Notes under the pieces: model-generated
What the model was told of the DNA's origin: nothing
What the model saw: only the letters and a program-made list of their open reading frames with translations
Database searches by the model: none
Part shown: positions 1 to 6,790 of the stretch, in pieces
How the letters are laid out: every line of letters starts with the position of its first letter
Numbering within the stretch: the first letter of the stretch is position 1
Assembly: GCA_015152475.1 (NCBI GenBank)
Contig: SUTW01000001.1
Location: forward strand, 62,001 to 126,000
DNA: 64,000 nucleotides
Source of the DNA: Cyanobacteria bacterium SIG30
GTDB lineage: Bacteria; Cyanobacteriota; Vampirovibrionia; Gastranaerophilales; Gastranaerophilaceae
Direction of reading: 5' to 3'
Program-made: the position numbers and the translations under genes

Positions 1-594
1 GCTATGGAACGCGCCACTTACAGCAAGTGGGATAACTTTTCTTGCGCCTTTTGCCTTCAAAATATCAACCATTTTTAAGATAATGTCTTCTTTACCCGTT
101 ATAACCGTTTGGGCAGGCTCATTGTAATTGGCAATACTAACACCATCAATAAGGTTTTCTTTGATAATTTCCTTATCTAAACCTAAAACTGCAGCCATTG
201 AACCTTTTTCGCCAATTAAAGTTGCGCTGTGCATAAGTTCAGCTCTTTTTTGAATAGCTTTAAATATATTTTCTAAATCAATAGCTCCAGATTCATACAA
301 AGCAGCATATTCGCCAAGCGAATGACCAGCAACAAAAGAAGGTCTAATTGATGTTTTAGATTTGAATGCTTCTAAAATTGCAATTTCAACGGCCAAAATT
401 GCACTTTGCGTATTAACTGTTTGTTTTAATTCTTCATCAGTTCCTTCAAAACAAATTTTGCTTACATTCTTATTTAAAACTTTATTTGCAACTTCAAAAA
501 CATTTTTTGAAACTTCAAAATTTTCATAGAAATCTAATCCCATGCCAGCTTTTTGTGCGCCCTGTCCTGGGAAAATAAAAGCATACTTTGCCAT
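1..594 (-). CDS. fabD: Malonyl-CoA:ACP transacylase FabD (3' part cut by window edge)
   Basis: FabD transfers the malonyl group from malonyl-CoA to acyl carrier protein, supplying the chain-extension unit of type II fatty acid synthesis in the cytosol. The visible 198 codons begin MAKYAFIFPGQGAQKAGMG, with the family's FPGQGAQ motif near the start. The nucleophile elbow GHSLGEY is at residues 90-96 (Ser92), and the window ends in GAFHS, where the catalytic His is expected. The start is the ATG at 594, 11 nt after the plsX stop, so the two are one operon read rpmF-plsX-fabD. Roughly the last third of the protein lies outside the window. The family call is secure. Confidence 0.95.
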   Translation of the reverse strand, partial: MAKYAFIFPGQGAQKAGMGLDFYENFEVSKNVFEVANKVLNKNVSKICFEGTDEELKQTVNTQSAILAVEIAILEAFKSKTSIRPSFVAGHSLGEYAALYESGAIDLENIFKAIQKRAELMHSATLIGEKGSMAAVLGLDKEIIKENLIDGVSIANYNEPAQTVITGKEDIILKMVDILKAKGARKVIPLAVSGAFHS

Positions 595-605
595 TTTAAA
601 TCTCC

Positions 606-1655
606 TTATTCGTATAATTCAGAAATTTTTCTGTTAACTTCAGATTCAACAGCTTCTTTTGCAACACGAACGGCATTTTTAATGGCGTAAGGAGTACTTC
701 TTCCGTGAGAAATAATTGTTATACCTTTAACACCTAAAAGTAATGCTCCACCGTATTCTTCATAGTTAATTCTTTTATAAATTCTTTTCATAAATGGTTT
801 TGCAAGCATACCAATTATGATTGAAAGTGGATCGCGCTTAAATTCTTGGCTAATCATTTTAAATAACATTGAAGAACAGCCTTCAATTGTTTTTAATACC
901 AAGTTACCTGAGAAACCATCACAAACAATAACATCGCAATTTCCTTGGAACAATTCTTTACCTTCAATGTTTCCAATGAAATTCAAGCCAATTGTATTTT
1001 CTTCTAACATTTTATATGTTGCTTGAACAAGTTCATTGCCTTTACCAGCTTCTTCACCAATATTCAAAACACCAACTTTTGGATTTTCATAACCATAAAC
1101 GTTTTTAGCAAAAGTTGTACCCATAACTGCGAATTGATATAACATTTCAGGAGTACAAGAACTGTTCGCGCCAGCGTCAAGTAAAATAAATGGTTTTTTC
1201 ATTGTAGGCAATGTAACAGCAATTGCTGGACGTTCAATTCCAGGAAGTCTGCCAAGACCAAATAATGAACTCGCCATCGCAGCTCCTGTTGAACCTGCTG
1301 CAACAATTGCTTGTGAACTACCAGTTGCAACTGCTTGAACTGCTAAAACAATTGATGAATTGCGTTTCTTTCTAATTGCTTGTCCTGGAGCTTCGCCCAT
1401 TTCAATAATTTCGTTTGCGTTAGTAATTTTAATATCAAGTTTGCTTAAATCAACTTTTATTTTTTGTTCGAAGAAACCGCCTCTTGTAATTTTAAGACCT
1501 TTCTTTTGGATTCTATCTAATTCTTGCTTGATATCATCTTCTCTACCAACAAGCTCGATTGCAACATTGTAATCAATGGCAGCCCAAACTGCACCTTCAA
1601 CTGTTGCTTTTGGAGCGTAATCTCCACCCATAGCGTCGACTGCAATTCTAATCAT
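606..1655 (-). CDS. plsX: Phosphate acyltransferase PlsX
   Basis: PlsX makes acyl-phosphate from acyl-ACP, the acyl donor for PlsY in the first step of phospholipid synthesis, as a peripheral membrane enzyme. The 349-aa protein has the family N-terminus MIRIAVDAMGGDYAP, the GSTGAAMAS loop near residue 120, and FILLDAGAN and CDGFSGNLVLK further on. Length is typical. It lies 36 nt after rpmF and 11 nt before fabD, the widespread rpmF-plsX-fab arrangement linking ribosome and lipid synthesis. fabH, often between plsX and fabD, is absent here. Secure call. Confidence 0.96.
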   Translation of the reverse strand: MIRIAVDAMGGDYAPKATVEGAVWAAIDYNVAIELVGREDDIKQELDRIQKKGLKITRGGFFEQKIKVDLSKLDIKITNANEIIEMGEAPGQAIRKKRNSSIVLAVQAVATGSSQAIVAAGSTGAAMASSLFGLGRLPGIERPAIAVTLPTMKKPFILLDAGANSSCTPEMLYQFAVMGTTFAKNVYGYENPKVGVLNIGEEAGKGNELVQATYKMLEENTIGLNFIGNIEGKELFQGNCDVIVCDGFSGNLVLKTIEGCSSMLFKMISQEFKRDPLSIIIGMLAKPFMKRIYKRINYEEYGGALLLGVKGITIISHGRSTPYAIKNAVRVAKEAVESEVNRKISELYE

Positions 1656-1691
1656 TCTAATTCCTCAAATTATTCTTCTTTACTACTGTTA

Positions 1692-2051
1692 TTATTCTTC
1701 AGTTTCAACTGTTTCAGTTGTTTCTTCAACAACTTCTTCAGCTTTAACTTCTTCAACAGCTACTTCTTGAGCTTCAACAACTGTTTCTTCAACTGCTGGT
1801 TTTTCAGCTTTTTTCTTAGTAGCTTTTTTTGCAGGAGCTTTTTTAGCTTCAGCTTTTGCGTCAGCTTTATAGTTTTCATTTTTAATGCTTACTGCAACTT
1901 CTTTATAATATCCACATTCTGGGCATACTGTATGTGTTGGAACAATTGCTCCACATTTTTTACATGTTGTTGTAGCTGGAACTGTTGCTTTCCAATTTGC
2001 TCTTCTATGACCTTGCGCTGATGCGCCTGTTCTTTTCTTAGGGACTGCCAT
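1692..2051 (-). CDS. rpmF: Ribosomal protein bL32 with a long charged C-terminal tail
   Basis: bL32 is a small zinc-ribbon protein of the large ribosomal subunit. Residues 1 to about 57 are a normal L32: MAVPKKRTGASAQGHRRANW, then CKKC and CPEC as the zinc-binding pairs. The family is usually about 57-60 aa, but this protein has 119. The extra half is first Lys/Ala-rich (KKAPAKKATKKKAEK) and then almost entirely Glu, Val and Thr, so it is probably disordered and acidic. The start has no competitor, because the ATG is directly followed by the universal L32 sequence. First gene of the rpmF-plsX-fabD operon, with its own promoter. The function of the tail is unknown. Confidence 0.95.
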   Translation of the reverse strand: MAVPKKRTGASAQGHRRANWKATVPATTTCKKCGAIVPTHTVCPECGYYKEVAVSIKNENYKADAKAEAKKAPAKKATKKKAEKPAVEETVVEAQEVAVEEVKAEEVVEETTETVETEE

Positions 2052-2088
2052 TTTAAATTCCTTTTCTCTTTTCTGTATTCGTTTTTAA

Positions 2089-2118
2089 ATATTAGCACAA
2101 ACACAAAAATTTTTACAA
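2089..2118 (-). promoter_or_regulatory. Putative promoter of rpmF-plsX-fabD
   Basis: On the minus strand TTGTAA (2113-2118) and TAATAT (2089-2094) are 18 bp apart, and the -10 is preceded by TGC, giving an extended -10 (TGnTAATAT). It lies 38 bp before the rpmF start and just after the terminator of the upstream pilin gene, so the operon most likely starts here. Called by eye against the housekeeping sigma consensus. Confidence 0.45.
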
Positions 2119-2139
2119 CATTCATGTTACAAAAAATTA

Positions 2140-2164
2140 AAAACCCCTTTATTTAAGGGGTTTT
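2140..2164 (-). terminator. Intrinsic terminator of pilin-like gene 1
   Basis: A perfect 10-bp stem AAAACCCCTT / AAGGGGTTTT with a 5-nt loop is followed on the minus strand by a T-rich run. It sits between the pilin stop (2172) and the rpmF promoter, insulating the two units. Confidence 0.8.
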
Positions 2165-2171
2165 ATCAATT

Positions 2172-2945
2172 TTACCAAGGATATTTAGCTGGGTTTCCAC
2201 CCATATCCACATATTCTTTTCTGCTAGGTATTTTCCACCCCGCCTTTTGAACAAAACATGTACAATATGCTCCATCTGAACCTAATTGACAACCATTAGC
2301 CTCATTTGTGATATTTTCTTCAAATACTTTTTTGCAAATCATTGTAAATTTTCCGCTTGGTTGATTGTTGGTTATAAGAGAATATCTAAATGTAAAAATA
2401 TCTTTACCCAAAATATTTGGTTTTTTAAAACCATTTACATCAACATAAATATCAATCCTTTTGGATGTAGCATTTTTCACAAGAAACATCGCGACTAAAG
2501 TTCCGTCACTTAAAATATATCTTGGGTGTTTATTAGCAACTATCAATCCTAAAGTATTATTTAAAGTACGTGGCAAGCTATCATCACTGTACCAACATCC
2601 TTCTTCTGTTGAAATACCACAATGTTTTATAACCCTTAAATATGGAACTACATATTTATCTGCAAACTCTGCTGCCTGTTCACCGCTTTGATTAGTATCG
2701 CCAAGATCCCAACCAACGATTGGACCGTGGTCTTTAATTGCCAAATTTGTTGTATTCGCAAGTGTTGCAAAAGTTTTTTTAAGTCTTGTTGCAGTTTCTT
2801 GATTTTTATAATTTGTGACAACTGATGGAATAGTAAGTGCTGCAACAACGCCAATAATAGCTAATGTGATAAGTACTTCGGCAAGAGTAAAGGCTTTTAA
2901 ACTTCTAGATGCCCCCCCCCCGACACATAAATTAAATCTATTCAT
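2172..2945 (-). CDS. Type IV pilin-like protein 1, G-tract in leader, in frame (ON)
   Basis: A 257-aa exported protein with a type IV prepilin N-terminus. The leader of about 18 residues (MNRFNLCVGGGASRSLKA) is followed by FTLAEVLITLAIIGVVAALT, the hydrophobic helix with Glu at +5. The residue before the predicted prepilin peptidase cut is Ala rather than the usual Gly. The rest (about residues 45-257) is a globular domain with several Cys, ending KYPW. The three leader glycines come from a run of ten G bases (2912-2921 on the complementary strand), which leaves the gene open. The start is supported by AGAAAGGA about 10 nt upstream of the ATG. It shares promoter, leader and helix DNA with the two genes at 26831-28548; its C-terminal domain resembles that of gene 3. 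It may be a major or minor pilin or a pseudopilin; which one cannot be told. Confidence 0.85.
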   Translation of the reverse strand: MNRFNLCVGGGASRSLKAFTLAEVLITLAIIGVVAALTIPSVVTNYKNQETATRLKKTFATLANTTNLAIKDHGPIVGWDLGDTNQSGEQAAEFADKYVVPYLRVIKHCGISTEEGCWYSDDSLPRTLNNTLGLIVANKHPRYILSDGTLVAMFLVKNATSKRIDIYVDVNGFKKPNILGKDIFTFRYSLITNNQPSGKFTMICKKVFEENITNEANGCQLGSDGAYCTCFVQKAGWKIPSRKEYVDMGGNPAKYPW

Positions 2946-3033
2946 AATTTAAAAATCCTTTCTTAATTTCCGTATTTAAAAAAAATATCTTACATTTTTA
3001 TTATAACATTTTTTATAGATGTTTCAAGGGGTA
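2827..3033 (-). repeat. Pilin promoter-leader cassette, copy 1 (10-G tract)
   Basis: About 207 bp nearly identical to 27507-27708 and 28429-28637. The cassette holds the -35/-10 promoter, 5' UTR, ribosome site, start codon, G tract (10 bases, 2912-2921) and the code for the transmembrane helix. Outside it the three genes diverge. The conservation of non-coding and synonymous positions is beyond what protein selection needs and suggests recent duplication or gene conversion. Confidence 0.85.
3000..3027 (-). promoter_or_regulatory. Promoter of pilin-like gene 1
   Basis: TTGAAA (3022-3027) and a perfect TATAAT (3000-3005) are separated by 16 bp on the minus strand. The predicted start near 2993 gives a leader of about 48 nt with a good ribosome site. 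The same boxes at the same spacing occur upstream of pilin genes 2 and 3, which supports a real promoter. Confidence 0.75.
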
Positions 3034-3041
3034 TGAACACT

Positions 3042-3073
3042 AAAAAAGCTCCCTTTTAACAAAAGGAGCTTTT
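3042..3073 (-). terminator. Intrinsic terminator after the winged-helix gene
   Basis: An AAAAGCTCC / GGAGCTTTT stem, flanked by A and T runs on both strands, lies 19 bp after the stop of the gene at 3092-3289 and just upstream of the pilin promoter. Confidence 0.7.
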
Positions 3074-3091
3074 AAACTTTAACAAATAAAA

Positions 3092-3289
3092 CTATCTTAG
3101 GCTAACTTTAATTCTAGCACCTTTGCCTGAGAAGTTTAATTTATCTTCACGAGCTAACCAGCCTAAGCCCATAGCTGCAAAGTTATCATCTAAACTTAAA
3201 TCTTTTTTCATTTTTGTTGTTGTAACTTCTCCGCGTTCGTTTAAATAGTTCCAAATTTGTCCTGCTGATTCAACGATTTCTTGTTGCAT
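3092..3289 (-). CDS. Small winged helix-turn-helix protein (DUF2582-like)
   Basis: A 65-aa protein, MQQEIVESAGQIWNYLNERG..., whose whole length matches what I know of the single-domain winged-helix family PF10771 (DUF2582): a short helix around IWNYL, a second helix LSLDDNFAAMGLGWLARE, and a C-terminal strand pair FSGKGARIKVSL. Such proteins are presumed DNA-binding, but no target is known. It stands alone between the pilin-1 cassette and the divergent leuDB genes, so it might regulate either neighbour; that is only positional inference. It has its own terminator. Confidence 0.7.
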   Translation of the reverse strand: MQQEIVESAGQIWNYLNERGEVTTTKMKKDLSLDDNFAAMGLGWLAREDKLNFSGKGARIKVSLR

Positions 3290-3340
3290 TTGTATGCCCC
3301 TTTCTAATTAAAATGTATAAACTGTTTTCTATGTTTGTAT

Positions 3341-3346
3341 TATAAT
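3341..3346 (+). promoter_or_regulatory. Putative -10 box of leuDB
   Basis: A perfect TATAAT lies 35 bp before leuD. No convincing -35 is visible. The space to the ATG includes GGAG seven bases before the start, a usable ribosome site. Confidence 0.4.
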
Positions 3347-3380
3347 GTAAAAATAAAAAAAAAGTAAATGGAGCAAATGT

Positions 3381-3881
3381 ATGAAAAATTTGACTAGCGG
3401 AAAAGCATGGGTTTACAAAGATGATGTTGACACCGATGTTATAATCCCAGCAAGGTATTTGAACACATCTGATGAGACAGAATTAGCTTCACATTGCATG
3501 GAAGATATTGATAAAAATTTTGCAATAAACGTACAAATGAATGATTTTATTATTGCAGGAGATAACTTTGGTTGCGGTTCATCAAGAGAACATGCGCCAA
3601 TTTCAATTAAAGCCTGTGGCGTTAAAGCAGTTATTGCAAAAAGCTTTGCAAGAATTTTTTATAGAAATGCAATAAATATTGGTCTAATCATTATTGAAAA
3701 TGATAAATTACCTGACGAATGTTCAAAAGGTGACGTAATTGAATTAGACACAGAAAACGGCATAATAAAAAATTTAACAACAAAAAAAGAATACTCTTGC
3801 CCTCCATTTAACAAGGAAATTCAAGAATTAATCGATATAGGCGGACTTGTAAACTACACAAAGAAAAAATTAGGAGTTTAA
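3381..3881 (+). CDS. leuD: 3-isopropylmalate dehydratase small subunit LeuD
   Basis: LeuD pairs with the iron-sulfur large subunit LeuC to isomerise 2-isopropylmalate to 3-isopropylmalate in leucine synthesis. The 166-aa protein shows the swivelling-domain hallmarks: DDVDTDVIIPARYL near the N-terminus and GDNFGCGSSREHAP around residue 60, the substrate-specificity loop region. Length is that of the short bacterial/archaeal LeuD type. GGAG seven bases upstream supports the start. leuB follows after 3 nt. leuC is not in the window and must lie elsewhere. Confidence 0.94.
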   Translation: MKNLTSGKAWVYKDDVDTDVIIPARYLNTSDETELASHCMEDIDKNFAINVQMNDFIIAGDNFGCGSSREHAPISIKACGVKAVIAKSFARIFYRNAINIGLIIIENDKLPDECSKGDVIELDTENGIIKNLTTKKEYSCPPFNKEIQELIDIGGLVNYTKKKLGV

Positions 3882-3884
3882 ATT

Positions 3885-4970
3885 ATGGCAAAATATAAAA
3901 TTGCAGTTTTATCAGGAGACGGTACAGGTCCTGAGGTAATAGCAGAAGCTTTAAAAGTTCTAAAAGCAGTTGAAAGAAAGTATGATATAGAATTTGAATT
4001 CAATGAAGCTTTAATAGGTGGTTGTGCCTACGATAAATTTGGCACACCTCTGCCGGATTCAACATTGGAACTTGCAAAAAATTCTGATGCCGTTATGCTT
4101 GGTGCAGTAGGTGATTGGAAATATGACACATTGCCACCTGAAGTTCGCCCAGAACGCGCTCTTTTAGGTATAAGAAAAGGGCTCAATTTATTTGCTAATC
4201 TTCGCCCTGCCATAGTTTTTGAAGAATTAGTTTCATCAAGCCCATTAAAAGCCGAAAATGTCGCAGGCGTCAATATAATGATTATCAGAGAATTAACTGG
4301 TGATGTATATTTTGGTACACCAAAAGGAATTGAAACTCAAAATGGAAAACGCATTGGTTTCAACAATATGATTTACAATGAAGATGAAATTCGAAGAATC
4401 GCACACGTTGCCTTTAAAACAGCAATGCAAAGAGGTAAAAAGCTTTGTTCAGTTGACAAAGCAAATGTTCTTGATGTTTCAAGATTATGGCGCGAAATTA
4501 TGATAGAAGTTTCAAAAGAATATCCAGAAGTTGAATTATCTCACATGTATGTTGATAATGCCGCTATGCAAATTATAAGAGCTCCAAAACAATTTGATAC
4601 AATTGCAACAGGAAATATTTTTGGGGACATTTTATCTGATGAAGCTTCAATGTTATCAGGTTCACTTGGTCTTCTTCCAAGTGCAAGCTTAGGTGATGAT
4701 GGCAAAGTTGGCTTATATGAACCAATTCATGGCTCTGCACCTGACCTTAAAGGCAAAGATATTGCGAACCCTATTGCAACAATTTTATCTGCGGCAATGA
4801 TGATGAAATACAGTTTTAAAAATGATGACGCTTACAATTTAATTGAAAAAGCGATTAAAAATGTATTAAAGCAAGGTTATAGAACCCAAGACATTATGTC
4901 AGAAGGTAAAACTCTTGTTGGCACAAGTAAAATGGGCGATTTGATTGTTGAAGAAATTTTAAAACAATAG
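3885..4970 (+). CDS. leuB: 3-isopropylmalate dehydrogenase LeuB
   Basis: LeuB oxidatively decarboxylates 3-isopropylmalate to 2-oxoisocaproate with NAD+, the third leucine-specific step. The 361-aa protein begins [18 protein letters not shown]. It contains the substrate-binding stretch ending in [22 protein letters not shown] with the metal-binding Asp, GDILSDEAS, and [10 protein letters not shown] at the NAD site. Length is typical. It is cotranscribed with leuD (3-nt gap). Secure. Confidence 0.96.
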   Translation: MAKYKIAVLSGDGTGPEVIAEALKVLKAVERKYDIEFEFNEALIGGCAYDKFGTPLPDSTLELAKNSDAVMLGAVGDWKYDTLPPEVRPERALLGIRKGLNLFANLRPAIVFEELVSSSPLKAENVAGVNIMIIRELTGDVYFGTPKGIETQNGKRIGFNNMIYNEDEIRRIAHVAFKTAMQRGKKLCSVDKANVLDVSRLWREIMIEVSKEYPEVELSHMYVDNAAMQIIRAPKQFDTIATGNIFGDILSDEASMLSGSLGLLPSASLGDDGKVGLYEPIHGSAPDLKGKDIANPIATILSAAMMMKYSFKNDDAYNLIEKAIKNVLKQGYRTQDIMSEGKTLVGTSKMGDLIVEEILKQ

Positions 4971-4975
4971 ACTAA

Positions 4976-5004
4976 TTGTTGTTGTAAAAAACTAGCCTTA
5001 TAAT
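4976..5004 (+). promoter_or_regulatory. Promoter of the CtpA-type protease
   Basis: TTGTTG (4976-4981) and a perfect TATAAT (4999-5004) are 17 bp apart, directly after the leuB stop. Predicted transcription start near 5011. Confidence 0.55.
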
Positions 5005-5037
5005 AAAACATGGTTAATAATATTATTATTGAAACCT

Positions 5038-6258
5038 ATGGAGAAAACTAAACAAATCATGAAAGACTTTTTAAAGAAAATATCAGTTGTACTTCTTGCA
5101 ACATTTTTATTTTATATAGGCGCAAATTATAATCCATCATTGGCGCAAACACCTTCCCAGCTTTATGACAGAGCATGGAAATTAATAAACGCCAAATATG
5201 TTGACCAAACAAACAATGAACAAGATTGGGATAGATGGCGTCATAAATATGATAAATATTTAAAAACAGAAGAAGATGCTTATGTTGCAATTGAGACAAT
5301 GGTTGCAAGTCTTAATGATGTTTATACGAAATTCTTAAATCCAAAAGAATTCAAAGAAGAAACAGAATCAATTCAGGGTTCTTTAAAAGGTATTGGTGTT
5401 CAAATAGGCACTCGTGACGGAAAACTTTTAATTATAGCACCTATTGAAGATACACCAGGTGAAAAAGCTGGACTTCTTGCAGAAGATGAAATCCTTGAAA
5501 TAAATGGCGAAAGCACAAAAGGTATAACTGTTGATAAAGCAGCAGAAAAAATCAGAGGCGAAGAAGGAACTGAAGTTACACTTTTAATCAAAAGAAAAAA
5601 TGTACCAAACAAAACATATACTATCAAAAGAGCAAAAATAGAAATAAAATCTGTTTCAACAAAACTTCCTGAATATGCGAAAATAGACGAACAAATTGGT
5701 TACATAAGATTAAGCTCATTTATTTCAAAAAACGCAACACAAGAATTTGAAAAAGCACTTTTAGATAATCAAGATAAAAAGGGTATTATTATAGACTTGC
5801 GCTCTAACCCTGGTGGACTTTTAACAAATGCTATTTTTATAGCAGATATGCTTTTAGATTCTAAAATTATTGTTTCCACAGTTGACAGAGATGGTTACAA
5901 AGAAACTCAAAAAGCAACTCCGAACGTTTTAACAAACCAACCAATAGTTGTTCTAATTGACGGAGGATCAGCCTCAGCAAGCGAAATTTTATCAGGCGCG
6001 CTAAAAGATAACAAAAGAGCAACTATCGTTGGCAAAAAATCTTTTGGCAAAGGTTTGGTTCAAGAAATTAACCGTATGCCAAATGGAAGCGCAATGCATA
6101 TTACAATTCAAAAATATTTAACACCAAATGGCACAGACATAAATAAAAAAGGTATTGAACCAGATATAGTTGTGGACATCACAAAAGAAGATATCGAAGC
6201 AAAACGTGACCCACAAATTCAAAAAGCAAATGAAGTGTTACTTGAAATGATAAAATAA
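5038..6258 (+). CDS. ctpA: Carboxy-terminal processing protease (S41, CtpA/Prc family)
   Basis: A periplasmic serine protease that trims or degrades proteins from their C-termini; cyanobacterial CtpA matures the D1 protein, but here the target is unknown. The N-terminus carries a hydrophobic export segment (ISVVLLATFLFYIGANY). A PDZ domain follows (GIGVQIGTRDGKL to EEGTEVTLLI). The S41 domain carries NPGGLL, the Ser motif GGSASASEIL near residue 312 and the Lys motif KSFGKG near residue 337. ATG 5038 is preferred, but an in-frame TTG at 5029 and ATG at 5059 are also possible because no clear ribosome site decides. Length is normal for the family. Confidence 0.92.
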   Translation: MEKTKQIMKDFLKKISVVLLATFLFYIGANYNPSLAQTPSQLYDRAWKLINAKYVDQTNNEQDWDRWRHKYDKYLKTEEDAYVAIETMVASLNDVYTKFLNPKEFKEETESIQGSLKGIGVQIGTRDGKLLIIAPIEDTPGEKAGLLAEDEILEINGESTKGITVDKAAEKIRGEEGTEVTLLIKRKNVPNKTYTIKRAKIEIKSVSTKLPEYAKIDEQIGYIRLSSFISKNATQEFEKALLDNQDKKGIIIDLRSNPGGLLTNAIFIADMLLDSKIIVSTVDRDGYKETQKATPNVLTNQPIVVLIDGGSASASEILSGALKDNKRATIVGKKSFGKGLVQEINRMPNGSAMHITIQKYLTPNGTDINKKGIEPDIVVDITKEDIEAKRDPQIQKANEVLLEMIK

Positions 6259-6282
6259 AAAAATAACAAACGTAACAAATGC

Positions 6283-6311
6283 TTGACCTTATATTTAGAC
6301 TTAAATATAAT
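6283..6311 (+). promoter_or_regulatory. Promoter of the 6340 gene
   Basis: TTGACC (6283-6288) and a perfect TATAAT (6306-6311) are 17 bp apart, the best consensus match in the window. It is followed by the GGGAGAGAGG ribosome site. Confidence 0.7.
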
Positions 6312-6339
6312 GGAATTGTAAATGGGAGAGAGGAATTTT

Positions 6340-6786
6340 ATGCAAACAGATAACATGGCACAATTAAATGAATTTCAAATAAATTCAGATAATTTTCCAC
6401 TTTTAAGTTTTGAAACACTTATTGCAAGAAGTGAAATTCCAACTCAACATAAACTTATTGCACAAAACTATATGGTAATTAAAAGAATTTATGGCACATC
6501 TTCAGTTCCATTGAAAATTACCAACGCAGAAGAAGCATTTTTGAAAGAGAATAATTTTGACACTATTGAAAATGTAACTGCGAGAAAAATGCAAGAAGAA
6601 TTAAACTTGCTTAGAAAACTTGCGACGAGCGACATCGAAGAAGTACGCTTAAAATCAGATATGCTATTTGCAATAAGAGTAAAAGAATTAAAATACTTAT
6701 ATGCAAGCAATTATTTCCCTCCAATGGGCGAAATATATAACGGTTGGCAATTTTTAGAAAAATATATTGAATATATTGCAAAATAA
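6340..6786 (+). CDS. Uncharacterised 148-aa cytosolic protein
   Basis: I do not recognise this protein. It starts MQTDNMAQLNEFQINSDNF and is mostly helical by eye, with a charged middle (ENVTARKMQEELNLLRKLA) and an aromatic C-terminal part (YLYASNYFPPMGEIYNGWQF). There is no signal peptide or membrane segment. The start at 6340 is chosen because an exceptionally strong ribosome site (GGGAGAGAGG) ends five bases upstream; the ATG at 6322 would place that site inside the gene. It has its own near-consensus promoter, so it is probably well expressed. It converges on the response regulator with only 4 bp between stops. Confidence 0.7.
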   Translation: MQTDNMAQLNEFQINSDNFPLLSFETLIARSEIPTQHKLIAQNYMVIKRIYGTSSVPLKITNAEEAFLKENNFDTIENVTARKMQEELNLLRKLATSDIEEVRLKSDMLFAIRVKELKYLYASNYFPPMGEIYNGWQFLEKYIEYIAK

Positions 6787-6790
6787 CTTA

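Noticed and set aside
1524-2021. 165-aa plus-strand ORF opposite rpmF/plsX
   Set aside because: It is a low-complexity Phe/Ser/Cys/Asn translation of the complement of the Lys/Glu-rich rpmF tail. No ribosome site, and it conflicts with two certain genes.
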